Source: Stereum hirsutum FP-91666 SS1 (lineage: Eukaryota; Basidiomycota; Agaricomycetes; Russulales; Stereaceae). From it: a DNA stretch of 64,000 nt. A program made the position numbers and the translations under genes. Each line of letters begins with the position of its first letter. Within the stretch, counting starts at the first letter, position 1. The notes below the pieces were generated by a model that ran no database searches, was not told where the DNA came from, and was given only the letters and a program-made list of their open reading frames with translations. Positions 35,563 through 44,127 of this stretch are shown here, piece after piece. The stretch spans positions 1,419,789 to 1,483,788 of the forward strand of contig NW_006763142.1 in NCBI RefSeq assembly GCF_000264905.1, read 5' to 3'.

Positions 35563-37269
35563 TCAGAGGAGGCAATGAACTGAAGAAAAAATGAAGACGA
35601 GAATTAGGATGAATACGAAAGAAGGAGATGGGCGTAACTCGCCACACTGATACAATCCAGAAAAGACCTCCAAGAAAGAGACACCCTCCGTTTCTGCAGC
35701 CAGATCAGCTTCCAACACCGTTTCGAGTAGAGTATCAATTGTGTGCGTGGCATAAGAGGATCCGGACGGACGAAACGTGGCGAAGGCTTCGACGTTGTGA
35801 GCAAGCCAGTCAACGTCCAACTCGGATAGGGAATGATGATCCAGTCTATCTGAATCAGGAGCCTCTTGATGGGGGCACCGACTGCACGCCGTATAGTGAT
35901 CAACTCCTTGAGTTCGTCTATATCCGGATTGAACGGATCGGATAGAACGAGAGTGCTCAAGCGGGGGATGCATATCGCGGGAGTGTGATCGGATTGGGAA
36001 GCGAGTGAGAGTGACGAACGAGTGAGTCGGACGATGCTGGGTAGAAATCGGTAGTACGAACGACTCAGGGCCCGCTCGATCACCAAGACCCGAAGACTGT
36101 CGAAATCATGGTACATTTCTTCTGCAGGGTCGGGATCCGTCCGTAGCAGTATTATTGCGTCAACTCTTAACGCCTCAACCGACCGCAACACTGATCTACC
36201 GGAGTGGATGTATGGTACGGACAAAGTCTCTATGAGGGCATCGAAAAACCCATTGGTGAACCCGAGCCTTACTATGCGCATGCTTGGCGCCACGATTTGT
36301 TTCAGAAGGGAGTGGGCAAAGACTGGCCGGACATCTTCGAGGAAAAGCTGCTCGAGTGAAGGTGGATAAATTCGTTTGGTCGAGTCTAGAAGGGGGTCGT
36401 GAAAGCCCTCACAAACGAGAATATGGAGGGTTCGAATGTTGGGAGAATGCTCGAGTATGGATATGATGTCCTGGAACGGCGTGTTGAGGCTGTCCTTTTG
36501 TTCTCGGATGAAGAGATGTGTAAGAATATGACCTGAAAGTGGCGCCAACCCAAGATGTACGCCATCGATAACACAATATGAGATGGATGGAACGCCGTCG
36601 TGCGCGAACACCGGACCCAACGGCTCCGGCACAGGCGTCCGGCCTCGAGGTTCTCCAGAGTGCAAGACGCGGCAGTACGACAGCCATAAGGCAGTGCGCT
36701 GGGGAGCAGTGAATCCAGAGAACCACGCAACGTTCGACTGAAGCAGGTTCCAGTCTTCAAGAACGAGCTGAAATGCTCTCCATCTCGCGACCTGTCCAAG
36801 AACAATTTCGAGTCGTGTATGCAAGGTGGGACGGTATTCGCAAACGATTTTCTCCCAGAGCGCGGTTCGTCCGTCGCTATGGGTGAACTTCAACTCTTCC
36901 GTGGCCGGATACCACCATATCGTGATGTCAAGAGGGAGACTGCCAGAGCGTTCCAAGTAGAGACTGATGCTCGCGGAGTCGTTCAGTCGACGATGAGAAA
37001 TTTGAATGGTCGTCCACAATTGTTGTGAGGATAGCTGTCTGTCTCCAAGATCTGCACACATGTGAGACTTTGATCGGGAGACCGGAGGCGAGAGTAGAGA
37101 TACTGTCAGAGGGAAAGACCCGAGGCCCTTGCGCAAGCAAGAAAATGTCGGACAAGACCTCGGGCGGGATGCGATCGATTGAGCATACGTGTGGACTGGC
37201 GGGACAGCCTGAGAGGACTTCCCTTTGTTTCTGTAGTAAGAAGACTGTTAAGACCCTAGGCTTTGACAT
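35563..37269 (-). pseudogene. F-box/LRR-type protein gene with two frameshifts
   Basis: The minus-strand start at 37269 leads into an F-box (CSIDRIPPEVLSDIFLLAQG, then IKVSHVCRSWRQTAI). Near 37015-37030 the frame must shift to continue with QQLWTTIQISHRRL and LYLERSGSLPLDITIWWYPA; compared with the paralogue at 18003-20689 two bases appear to be missing. The long leucine-rich body is open to about 35850, where a second shift is needed to reach SELDVDWLAHNVEAFATF and VLEADLAAETEGVSFLEVFS, the conserved family end. Neither shift has splice signals that would repair it. About 500 residues if repaired in concept. It is a recent-looking pseudogene, unless both shifts are sequence errors. Confidence 0.75.
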
Positions 37270-37744
37270 CGTGTCGACAATCTGTATCTTGTGTTGGTGG
37301 ATGAGAAATCGGAGATATGGGGGGAGATCAGTAATGAACTTCGCTTTTGATCAATATAAGTATGGGCGTGTTATGGAAGGGCAGAAACAATACCTGCCAA
37401 TATCAAAGGCGCCTGTCTGTCCGAAATATGCTAACAGTCGGCTGGATAGCCTTCTATGATTTAAGCCTAGAGTGAGACTACGGATTGCGTTCGGGAGGAG
37501 GACATGGCGACTCAGAGCAGACAGTCATTCAAAGATGAAATCGATGGAAAAGACTCGCGTGCGATGAGCATTCCCACGAGGTTTGCCACAGTGGCACCAA
37601 AACAAACACCGGTGCGCATGACTGAGGCCAAAAACGCAGAGCAATATTTTTGTTAGGTAAATAACGCGTATGGAATGTATCGGGGATGAGATAGATGCTA
37701 CGTTTCGTGAGGGCATGGTATGGGACAAGCTGGGAATGAAATGG
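37270..37744. other. Divergent intergenic region
   Basis: Between the F-box pseudogene start (-) and the left end of the duplicated SRAP block (+). No gene seen. Confidence 0.4.
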
Positions 37745-37852
37745 TTCTGTGCTGACCCTAACCCTACGTCTACAGGTTCACACTCCGCCTACTGCGGCTA
37801 AACTCTCTCCTTATAACTTACCTCCACTATCCAAATTCGATTTCACCGCAAC

Positions 37853-39254
37853 ATGGCCTCCTACAGAATATCTCTAGGTTGCACGGTACGTTCTCTGTCC
37901 TTATATAATGTTTTTATATTATATGTGATATGCATCGCATATCAATGCTAATCATCGTATCCTGCAGCACGAAGAGCTCCTACGTCGCCTGAGAGACTCG
38001 GTAGATCTCCCCACTATCGAGTCCCGGATCGACCAGGATCAGTTTGTTCCACAACATCACATCGGACCAAGCGGTCAAGCTGCCATTCTCCTCGGTACCG
38101 ATGGTGCAGACGGGATTAGCTTGAATAGAGTGGCTACATCTCGTCTTGTGCTTCGTACTATGCCTTGGGGCATGGTCGCCCAGCAGAAGGTCAAGCACCA
38201 GATCAAAGATGTCACGACCTACCTCACTGGCGCAGAAATGTTAAGGAAGAATTCAATGAGATGGAAAAGCATAAAGGGTTCAAAGCGCTGTGCTGTAGTC
38301 TGCCTAGGGTGCGTCTCCCCCTCATATTTGGATCTTTTTGATGCTGCAAGACTGACTTTCCGCCTTATTACCCCAGGTACCATTTCTGGCATCATACTGC
38401 ACCGCCAAGCACCTCCAAGGTCCCTTACTTTGTTCGTTTCGACGACAACCGACTCATGTTCCTCGCCGGTCTGTATGACGAGTGTTCGAGAGCCGATGAT
38501 CCTTTGGACATCACATCCCGTTTTGCGCTCGTGACTACCAAGGCCAACGCAGAGATGAAATGGCTCACGGATCGACAGCCTGTTATACTCTCTACAGCAG
38601 CAGATGTAAACGCTTGGCTCGATGTCTCCTCTGGTCTCTCGTTTCCGCAGCTACATCACCTTTTTGAACCACATGACCAGAGTGACCTGGAGAAGAAGTT
38701 GACATGGTACGTATTTCCCTCTCCTCTACACTACGAACCTGAAATACTGCTACTCGTTATACTAGGTACCAGGTGCCGAAGGAACTCGGTGACTCACGCA
38801 AGGACTCCCGCGAGCTCACACTGCCTGTCCATAATCGTCCTGATGGGATAGAGACCGTGATTGCATCGATAGTTCCCGATATCGAGGAAGTGCAGCCTCC
38901 GCAGGCCAGCGGGTCGACGGTGGTGTCCTCGTCGCAGCCCGGGACGGCCACCCAGATCGCGTCCTCGTCGTCTCAGGCTATCGCCACGGCATCGTCGTCA
39001 ACCCAGGCTACGCCGTCGCAGCCTGCAACCTCCATTCCGGCTTCTCAAGGGATTCGTCCTACCCGTGCGCATGCCAGACCCAAGGTGGAGGGTGGCGTAG
39101 TAAGTCCTCGTATATTGCTGTCTCATTGGCGTTAACTTAGTGCTTCGATTTTGTGCAGGAAAAGCGCCGGGCTGCCAAAGCCAAGAAATTCAAAGGCGAA
39201 CCAGTGCCGCCGGAGGGAAAGCTTGACCATTACTTCAATGGTCGAAGTCAGTGA
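37853..39254 (+). CDS. SRAP-domain (HMCES/YedK-like) protein lacking the catalytic residues, copy A
   Basis: Five exons: 37853-37885, 37968-38308, 38377-38706, 38766-39099 and 39159-39254; phases agree; 377 residues. SRAP proteins normally form a covalent bond with abasic DNA through Cys2. The fold is recognisable: QFVPQHHIGPSG (family RYNIAPG), LRTMPWGMV (MRWGLIP), KGSKRCAVVCLGYHFW (RRCLVPADGFYEW), VPYFVRFDDNRLMFLAGLYD, FALVTTKANAEMKWLTDRQP-VIL, and WYQVPKELG. The catalytic set is gone. The protein starts MASYRISLG where the family has MCGRFSLG, so no Cys2. The Asn/Arg of NARSE align with LTGAE (97-101). The Glu of YYEW is F128, and the His of HDRMPVIL is T189. The tail is Ser/Thr/Ala-rich and ends with a basic stretch and EGKLDHYF (365-372), which resembles a PCNA-binding PIP box. 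It is probably a non-catalytic DNA- or PCNA-binding derivative. Confidence 0.8.
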
Positions 39255-39530
39255 GAAGTGCTCTCGCAAGTGAGTCTTCCTTCGCTCGTGTTGGTTTGAT
39301 TATTGTACCGTACCTCTTATCCAGTGGGGTCCACTCTAGGCCTGGAGCGCGGTATACGTTGAAGCTCTCGCTGGTTCGAGAGCGGTATCGTTCGTGTGTG
39401 GGTGTTCGGAGTGGTGGTGGGGCTCGCCGACCGGTCTGAGGGATGTGATAGACAGTAGGACATTGTGAATATATGCTTATGTATATAGTATTTATGGAAA
39501 ATCATAAAAAACAGTATGGAACGTACAATA

Positions 39531-39662
39531 CTGTACCTCCCAGACGTTAGGCGACGTCCGGTGTCCCAAGGGGCCCATCGCCCCCGCCAATTTTGCGCGG
39601 GTCTCCCGCCAAATGGGAGTTCCCACGTTATGTAAGCGTCGTCTAACTGCTGGGACGTACAG
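39531..39662 (+). mobile_element. 132-bp miniature inverted-repeat element (TA target)
   Basis: Left end CTGTACCTCCCAGACGTTAG, right end the reverse complement of CTGTACGTCCCAGCAGTTAG; the match continues to about 27 bp. It is flanked by TA on both sides (39529-39530 and 39663-39664), the target duplication of Tc1/mariner-type elements. No coding capacity. The equivalent site in duplicate copy B (near 42200-42215) has no element. Confidence 0.85.
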
Positions 39663-39750
39663 TAAGGGGGGTTGTAGAGGGCCGAGCATCGCCGTGAACC
39701 GTAATCAAAGGATGAAGACTCTGCGACTTTGGTGCGATTCTAGGTATAGA

Positions 39751-39845
39751 GTACGTATCATAGTTCCATCATATCACGAAAAGCGTCCATGAAGCAAGTA
39801 TCATTCCCCGACGCCATCTCGACCTCCACGTCGAACAACAAGTCC
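39751..39845 (-). pseudogene. 3' fragment of the F-box gene at 42330-44012
   Basis: About 95 bp that align to 42320-42420, the last coding bases and 3' end of the intact F-box gene, including the CCATCTCGACCTCCAC run that encodes the VEVEMG region. It marks the right part of the duplicated unit; the rest of the F-box gene is absent here. Confidence 0.75.
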
Positions 39846-40280
39846 AAAGAGGTCCAAAGTCATCGGCTCCGGTCAAAGCTATGCTAACCCTAACCCTAGA
39901 CCACCCGCTACGGCTAAACTCTCTCCTCACGACTTACCTCCACCTTCCATCTTCAATTTCACCGCGTCATGGCCGCCTACAGAATATCTTTAGGTTACGA
40001 GGTACGTTCTATTATATCATATCTATATCCTATGCGATATGCATCGTATATCAAAACCAATTCTATACTGTAGCACGATGAGGTCCGACATCGCTTGAGC
40101 CAGCTGGTTGATCTCCCTACTATTGACAAGGACTGGGTCGACGAGGAACAATTTACTCCGCGATACAACATCGGGCCAAAGGGCAATGCCGCCATTCTGC
40201 TCATGAATGGTACGGATGGGGGTAGCTTGAATGATGTGGCTACGTCTCGTCTTGTTCTTCGTACTATGCCTTGGGGCATA

Positions 40281-40913
40281 CTGTACGTCTCTGCAGTTAG
40301 GCGACGTCCCCTGTCCCCGGGCCTCTGTCGCGTCGCTTATTTTGACTTTTGTCCCCACGCCACACAGAAATGTCGCCTAAGTTCCCCCAAAGTGATACCG
40401 TGTCGTGAAAAAATCAGAAGAATCAGAATATTATATCATTTCACTCAGAAACTACTTAGAAAGCCGAAAGAACAGCAAGAGCGTCAGTACAAATACCGCA
40501 TCCAACTCATTTGCAGGCTGGAATATGGATCGTCAACTTCGCCGCAACCTGTTATACCTCCACCGTACCCACCGTGCCGCCGCTACCTTCATCTGTTCCA
40601 TCGATTCTGCTCCTAGCCACCGCCTTGGCTTCAAGTTGGCTTTGCACTCCTTCGCGGCGGGTTTCTTGGTGGATGGTTTGACTGATCTCAAACTGATCTT
40701 GTCTTTGTCGGTTTACCCCTCACCTCATCTGCTGTTTGGAACGCTGCCGAATTTTTACCTCCTCAGATAGCGATATCCAAAAGGACAGGGAGCGCATCAG
40801 CGGGCGCTGCGACGTTTTGCGAAGTTGTGGCGGGTGCCACCAACGCAACGGCATCGGATGCTACCACCCCTTGAGCAGTTCCAGTCTTAGAGGAGGATGC
40901 TCAGCACGTCATC
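40281..40913 (+). mobile_element. 0.63-kb insert with one CTGTAC terminus
   Basis: The left end CTGTACGTCTCTGCAGTTAG follows a TA and matches the terminus of the 132-bp element at 39531. No matching right end was found before homology to copy A resumes, so the element is truncated or composite. Its interior has a frame ending GSASAGAATFCEVVAG ... SDATTP that could be a captured host exon, but I do not recognise it. Confidence 0.6.
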
Positions 40914-41674
40914 GTTGATCAAGGATGCTACGACTTATATCATTGGTGCGGAGGGATTAATAGGTAATGTCAGCGCATTGAGAAGTATGAGAGATTCCAA
41001 GCGATTTGTTATAGTATGCCAAGGGTTGGCCAAGGGTGCGTCTGCTCCTCAATTTTTACCAGACTGCACGAATGACTATGACACGGCTCTAGGTATCATC
41101 TATGGCATCACACTGGAGCACCCGGCACTTCTAAGATTCCTTACTTCATTCGTTTTGTCGACGATCGTGTCATGTTCCTCGCTGGTCTGTACAACGAGTG
41201 CGCGACAGCTGCCGATCCTTCTGATATCACATGGCGTTTCACGGTGGTGTCCACGAACGCCAACCGAGAGATGATGTGGCTTAAGAATCGGCAGCCAGTG
41301 ATACTCTCGACAGAGGCGGATGTGAAAGCTTGGCTTGATGTCTCTTCTGGTACTTGTCCTCCGGGGTTGTTCGATATACTTCGGCCTCACGACCACCAGG
41401 ACCAGACAAGGAAATTGACGTGGTACGTCCTCCCACAGTTCATACTTTGCTAACCTGAGATGTTGCCTCCCACACCGCTAGGTACCAAGGCCCGATTGAT
41501 GTCAGAATGCACGTCTGAACTTACCCGAGTTCATCCAACCTGTATATGGACGTCCGGATGGGATAGAGTCTGCATTCGCCCAGATGGATCCCGATATCGA
41601 AGCGCAGTCCTCGCAGGGTGAAGGATCAGTGCAGGTGGCATCCCCATCGTCCGCTGTGGCCACGCACGATTCAT

Positions 41675-41757
41675 CGTCGTCCGCTACCGCCACGCAGGCT
41701 TCATCGTCATCCGCTACGCCCACGCAGGCTTCGTCGTCGTCATCGTCGTCGTCCCAG
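41675..41757 (+). repeat. Ser-rich coding repeat (TCG/GTC-rich)
   Basis: Imperfect 30-bp units encoding SSSSATATQA / SSSSATPTQA and a run of Ser codons, in the linker of the SRAP-like pseudogene. A shorter version is present in copy A near 38920-39010. Confidence 0.7.
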
Positions 41758-42329
41758 AATGTGCCCACTGCGTCGACGTTGACGCAAGCTGTGTCCTCTC
41801 AGCCTGCGGCGCCCCCGTCCGCCTCCCAGGGCATGCGCCCTACCTGCGCGCGCGCTAGACCTAAGCCTTCAGCTGATGCGGTAAGTCGCGATGCCTTTCT
41901 CTCGTTTGCTTCATCTGATAATTCTTGCTCCTGCGTTGGGAACGGAACAGAACAGTACCCCCAAGAAAAATCAAAAACGCAAAGACGACCCCGTGCCGGA
42001 GAACGGAAAGCTGACGCATCACTTCGATGTTCTGCCTCGGTGACGGGTGTCGTTGTCTGTGAGTTCACCTTGTCCTTCGCTTTCTTTATTGCACCAGAGC
42101 TCTGATATAGTGGCATGAATGATGTTGTGGAACGGAACGAACGGTGTGGATTGCGTGTGTATATAGTATTCAATGAAAATCATAACATATAGTATGGAGC
42201 GTAGAAGAAGGGAGACTGTAAGGACCGAGCCATCGCTGTGAAGACCTATCAGTGAAACTGTATTCAAACGAAGAAATTTCGGCTACCCCCACAACGAATC
42301 GTCCAGCGATTGTAAGTATAAAGTCCGTA

Positions 42330-44012
42330 TCACAATTTCATCATACCGCGAAAGACGTCTACAAAACTCGTACCATTCTCGGCCCCCATCTCGACCTCCA
42401 CCTCGAACAACACATCCAACATATCATCTACCCTCTCCCGACTCGGCAGACGATCCTTGTCGAAGATAAGAACCTCTTCGACGTTGGCTTTGAGCCAGGC
42501 AACGTTCTCGGCGGGGAAAGCCTCGTCTGCTGGCTTTTTCGGGTCCGTGATCATTGACCGATGAGGCTGAATGAGAAGTCGCTGTATCGGGACGCCCATC
42601 TCCTTCCTCGTCTTGACCAGGTCCTGGATCTCTTGCATATTCCCGCCTTTGATCCCTTGAAGCAGAACAGTGCTCAAGAGAGGCATACACGTCGTAGAGG
42701 AAGGGGTGGAGGAGTCGGCCTGATTCATCGCGTTATCAGCGGCTGTCAATTGGCGAGTATACTGGACGAGGTTCGAGATGTGATCCCGGTTCTTCCGAAC
42801 GTCGAGGACGAGGAAGCGAACGTTGATGAGCCTGCCGAAGACGTCTTGCTCGTCTTTATCGCCGATATACGAATCCCCCTCAGCGCCTCCAAATTCACCC
42901 AGTTGAAGCCCTTCGATGGAGCCTAATATCGACCCAGGAAAGTGAAACGCAGGGTCGGCACCGTGATAATCGACCATATCCTTATAGCAGTTGTGAAGGG
43001 TCGTGAGAAAGCCATCGAAAGTGCGTTCCCAGATGTCGAGGGAAAGCCTCTTGAGGTTGGGGAAGTAGGTGCCCTCGAGGAAGAACTCGGGCCAGTATTC
43101 GGAGACGTCAGAGATGGAGAGCACTTCGAGGGCTGGGAGGCATACGATGTCGGCCGGCGAAACCTCCAGAGGCTCTTCCTGGACGACGAATGAATGGATG
43201 AAGAGTCGGCGGAGGTGGGGGAGTTCGTGCAGAACTTCGAACAGCTCATGTAATTGCGGCATCTGTTCCTCGCCCAAGTTGTAGAGCTTCAGAGTGGTGA
43301 GACTTTGAAGCGAGGGAAGAGGAGACGTCAACGTAACCCCGTCGAGGCGAAGGGAGCTGAGACTAGAATTGCGAACGCCAGTGAAGCCAACGAGGTCGCC
43401 ATTGCTCCGACCGATGTTCACGGCGAGGTTGCGTACTTGGGGTGGGAGGATGTATTGGAGGTCTAGGGAGATGAGCTGGGGTGCAGTGGCAGTGTAGCAC
43501 TGTGCGGCGAAGGATTCCATCATATCCGCGTCGTCTAAGACCACTCGAACCGAACGCCAGCGCTCGATGTGCTCGAGCAGCAATCCCAACTGATCGCCCA
43601 TATCATGCCCATACTTCACTACCGCCTGTCGGTAGATAGCCTTGAGCAGTCTATCGTCCTTCTCATCAGCAGCGAAGAGCAACCAAGGAAAGGAAGGAAG
43701 CCACCGAATTGTGACGTCGAGAGGGTTATCGTTGGAAAACATGAGATGTGCAAGGAGAGCGCTGTGGTTCAGCCGACGATGGCTGACATAAATGTGGCCC
43801 CAAAGACCGGGCGTGTGTTGAGCGATGAATCGCCAGCGTCGGTTCACCTGAGATAACTGCAGAGGTAATTCGGACAGCTCCTGTGAGATGGTGTCGATGG
43901 CTTCAGAATTGGCGGGCATGTGGACGGTAGCCGAATTGGTGACGAGACGAAAGACTTTAGTCAATATCTCCATAGGGAGAGACTCGACGGCGAAGGAGTG
44001 GTCGCACAGCAT
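42330..44012 (-). CDS. F-box/LRR-type protein, intact
   Basis: Single exon, 560 residues. The F-box is at the N-terminus: FAVESLPMEILTKVFRLVTN, with a family-typical insert, then LPLQLSQVNRRWRFIAQHTP and GLWGHIYVSHRRLNH. The loop NPLDVTIRWLPS precedes a leucine-rich body (LSSLRLDGVTL, LTTLKLYNLGE, LPHLRRLFIHSF, FPNLKRLSLDIW). The tail reads IQRLLIQPHRS, NVAWLKANVEEVLIFDKD and EVEMGAENGTSFVDVFRG. Shared end motifs show kinship with the broken genes at 18003 and 35563. Role: probable SCF ubiquitin-ligase adaptor with unknown substrate. The coding end abuts the duplicated SRAP block, and its last 100 bp exist a second time at 39751-39845. Confidence 0.88.
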   Translation of the reverse strand: MLCDHSFAVESLPMEILTKVFRLVTNSATVHMPANSEAIDTISQELSELPLQLSQVNRRWRFIAQHTPGLWGHIYVSHRRLNHSALLAHLMFSNDNPLDVTIRWLPSFPWLLFAADEKDDRLLKAIYRQAVVKYGHDMGDQLGLLLEHIERWRSVRVVLDDADMMESFAAQCYTATAPQLISLDLQYILPPQVRNLAVNIGRSNGDLVGFTGVRNSSLSSLRLDGVTLTSPLPSLQSLTTLKLYNLGEEQMPQLHELFEVLHELPHLRRLFIHSFVVQEEPLEVSPADIVCLPALEVLSISDVSEYWPEFFLEGTYFPNLKRLSLDIWERTFDGFLTTLHNCYKDMVDYHGADPAFHFPGSILGSIEGLQLGEFGGAEGDSYIGDKDEQDVFGRLINVRFLVLDVRKNRDHISNLVQYTRQLTAADNAMNQADSSTPSSTTCMPLLSTVLLQGIKGGNMQEIQDLVKTRKEMGVPIQRLLIQPHRSMITDPKKPADEAFPAENVAWLKANVEEVLIFDKDRLPSRERVDDMLDVLFEVEVEMGAENGTSFVDVFRGMMKL

Positions 44013-44119
44013 GATCCTGAGAATACGAGCAGTAGCAATAGTATACTCAGAGAAGGAGCGTTGTGATGAGGGGATGGGAATGAAGTAGTCGACAACCCCT
44101 CAGGTCCGTGAGGGGCTGT

Positions 44120-44127
44120 CTTATATA
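44120..44127 (-). promoter_or_regulatory. TATA box of the intact F-box gene
   Basis: TATATAAG on the minus strand, 108 bp before the ATG at 44012. Confidence 0.6.

Larger units (their letters stand above)
37745..39845 (+). repeat. Tandem segmental duplication, copy A
   Basis: It matches 39880-42420 in order: a CCCTAACCCTA start, leader GGCTAAACTCTCTCC, SRAP-like gene, the 3' motif GTATATAGTATT plus AAAATCATAA, GCATCGCCGTGAA, and a final piece equal to the 3' end of the F-box gene at 42330. It differs by a 132-bp miniature element (39531-39662) that copy B lacks. Confidence 0.8.
39969..42043 (+). pseudogene. SRAP-like gene copy B, disrupted
   Basis: The same exon plan as copy A. Exon 1 is 39969-40001 (MAAYRISLGYE). 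Exon 2 starts at 40074 (EEQFTPRYNIGPKGNAAIL, LVLRTMPWG) and is cut at 40280 by an insertion; homology resumes at about 40914 (KDATTYIIGAEG, DSKRFVIVCQG). Exon 3 carries YHLWHHTGAP and VMFLAGLYNE, then NREMMWLKNRQPVIL. Exon 4 begins WYQGPIDVRMHV and stops; the homologous continuation NLPEFIQPVYGRPDGIESAF is in another frame, so a frameshift is present. The tail (Ser/Thr/Ala repeats, then KKNQKRKDDPVPENGKLTHHF) mirrors copy A. Cys2, the active-site Glu (Leu in YHLW) and the His (Lys in WLKNRQP) are missing here too, so these losses predate the duplication. Confidence 0.8.
39880..42420 (+). repeat. Tandem segmental duplication, copy B
   Basis: Second copy of the block at 37745-39845. It starts at CTAACCCTAACCCTAG and runs through the SRAP-like pseudogene into the 3' end of the intact F-box gene. 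It contains the extra 0.6-kb insert at 40281-40913, which copy A lacks. Confidence 0.8.

Noticed and set aside
40404..40770. 121-codon frame in the insert of SRAP copy B
   Set aside because: No family resemblance, and the insert is mobile-element-like; a captured exon is possible but not supported enough to call a gene.
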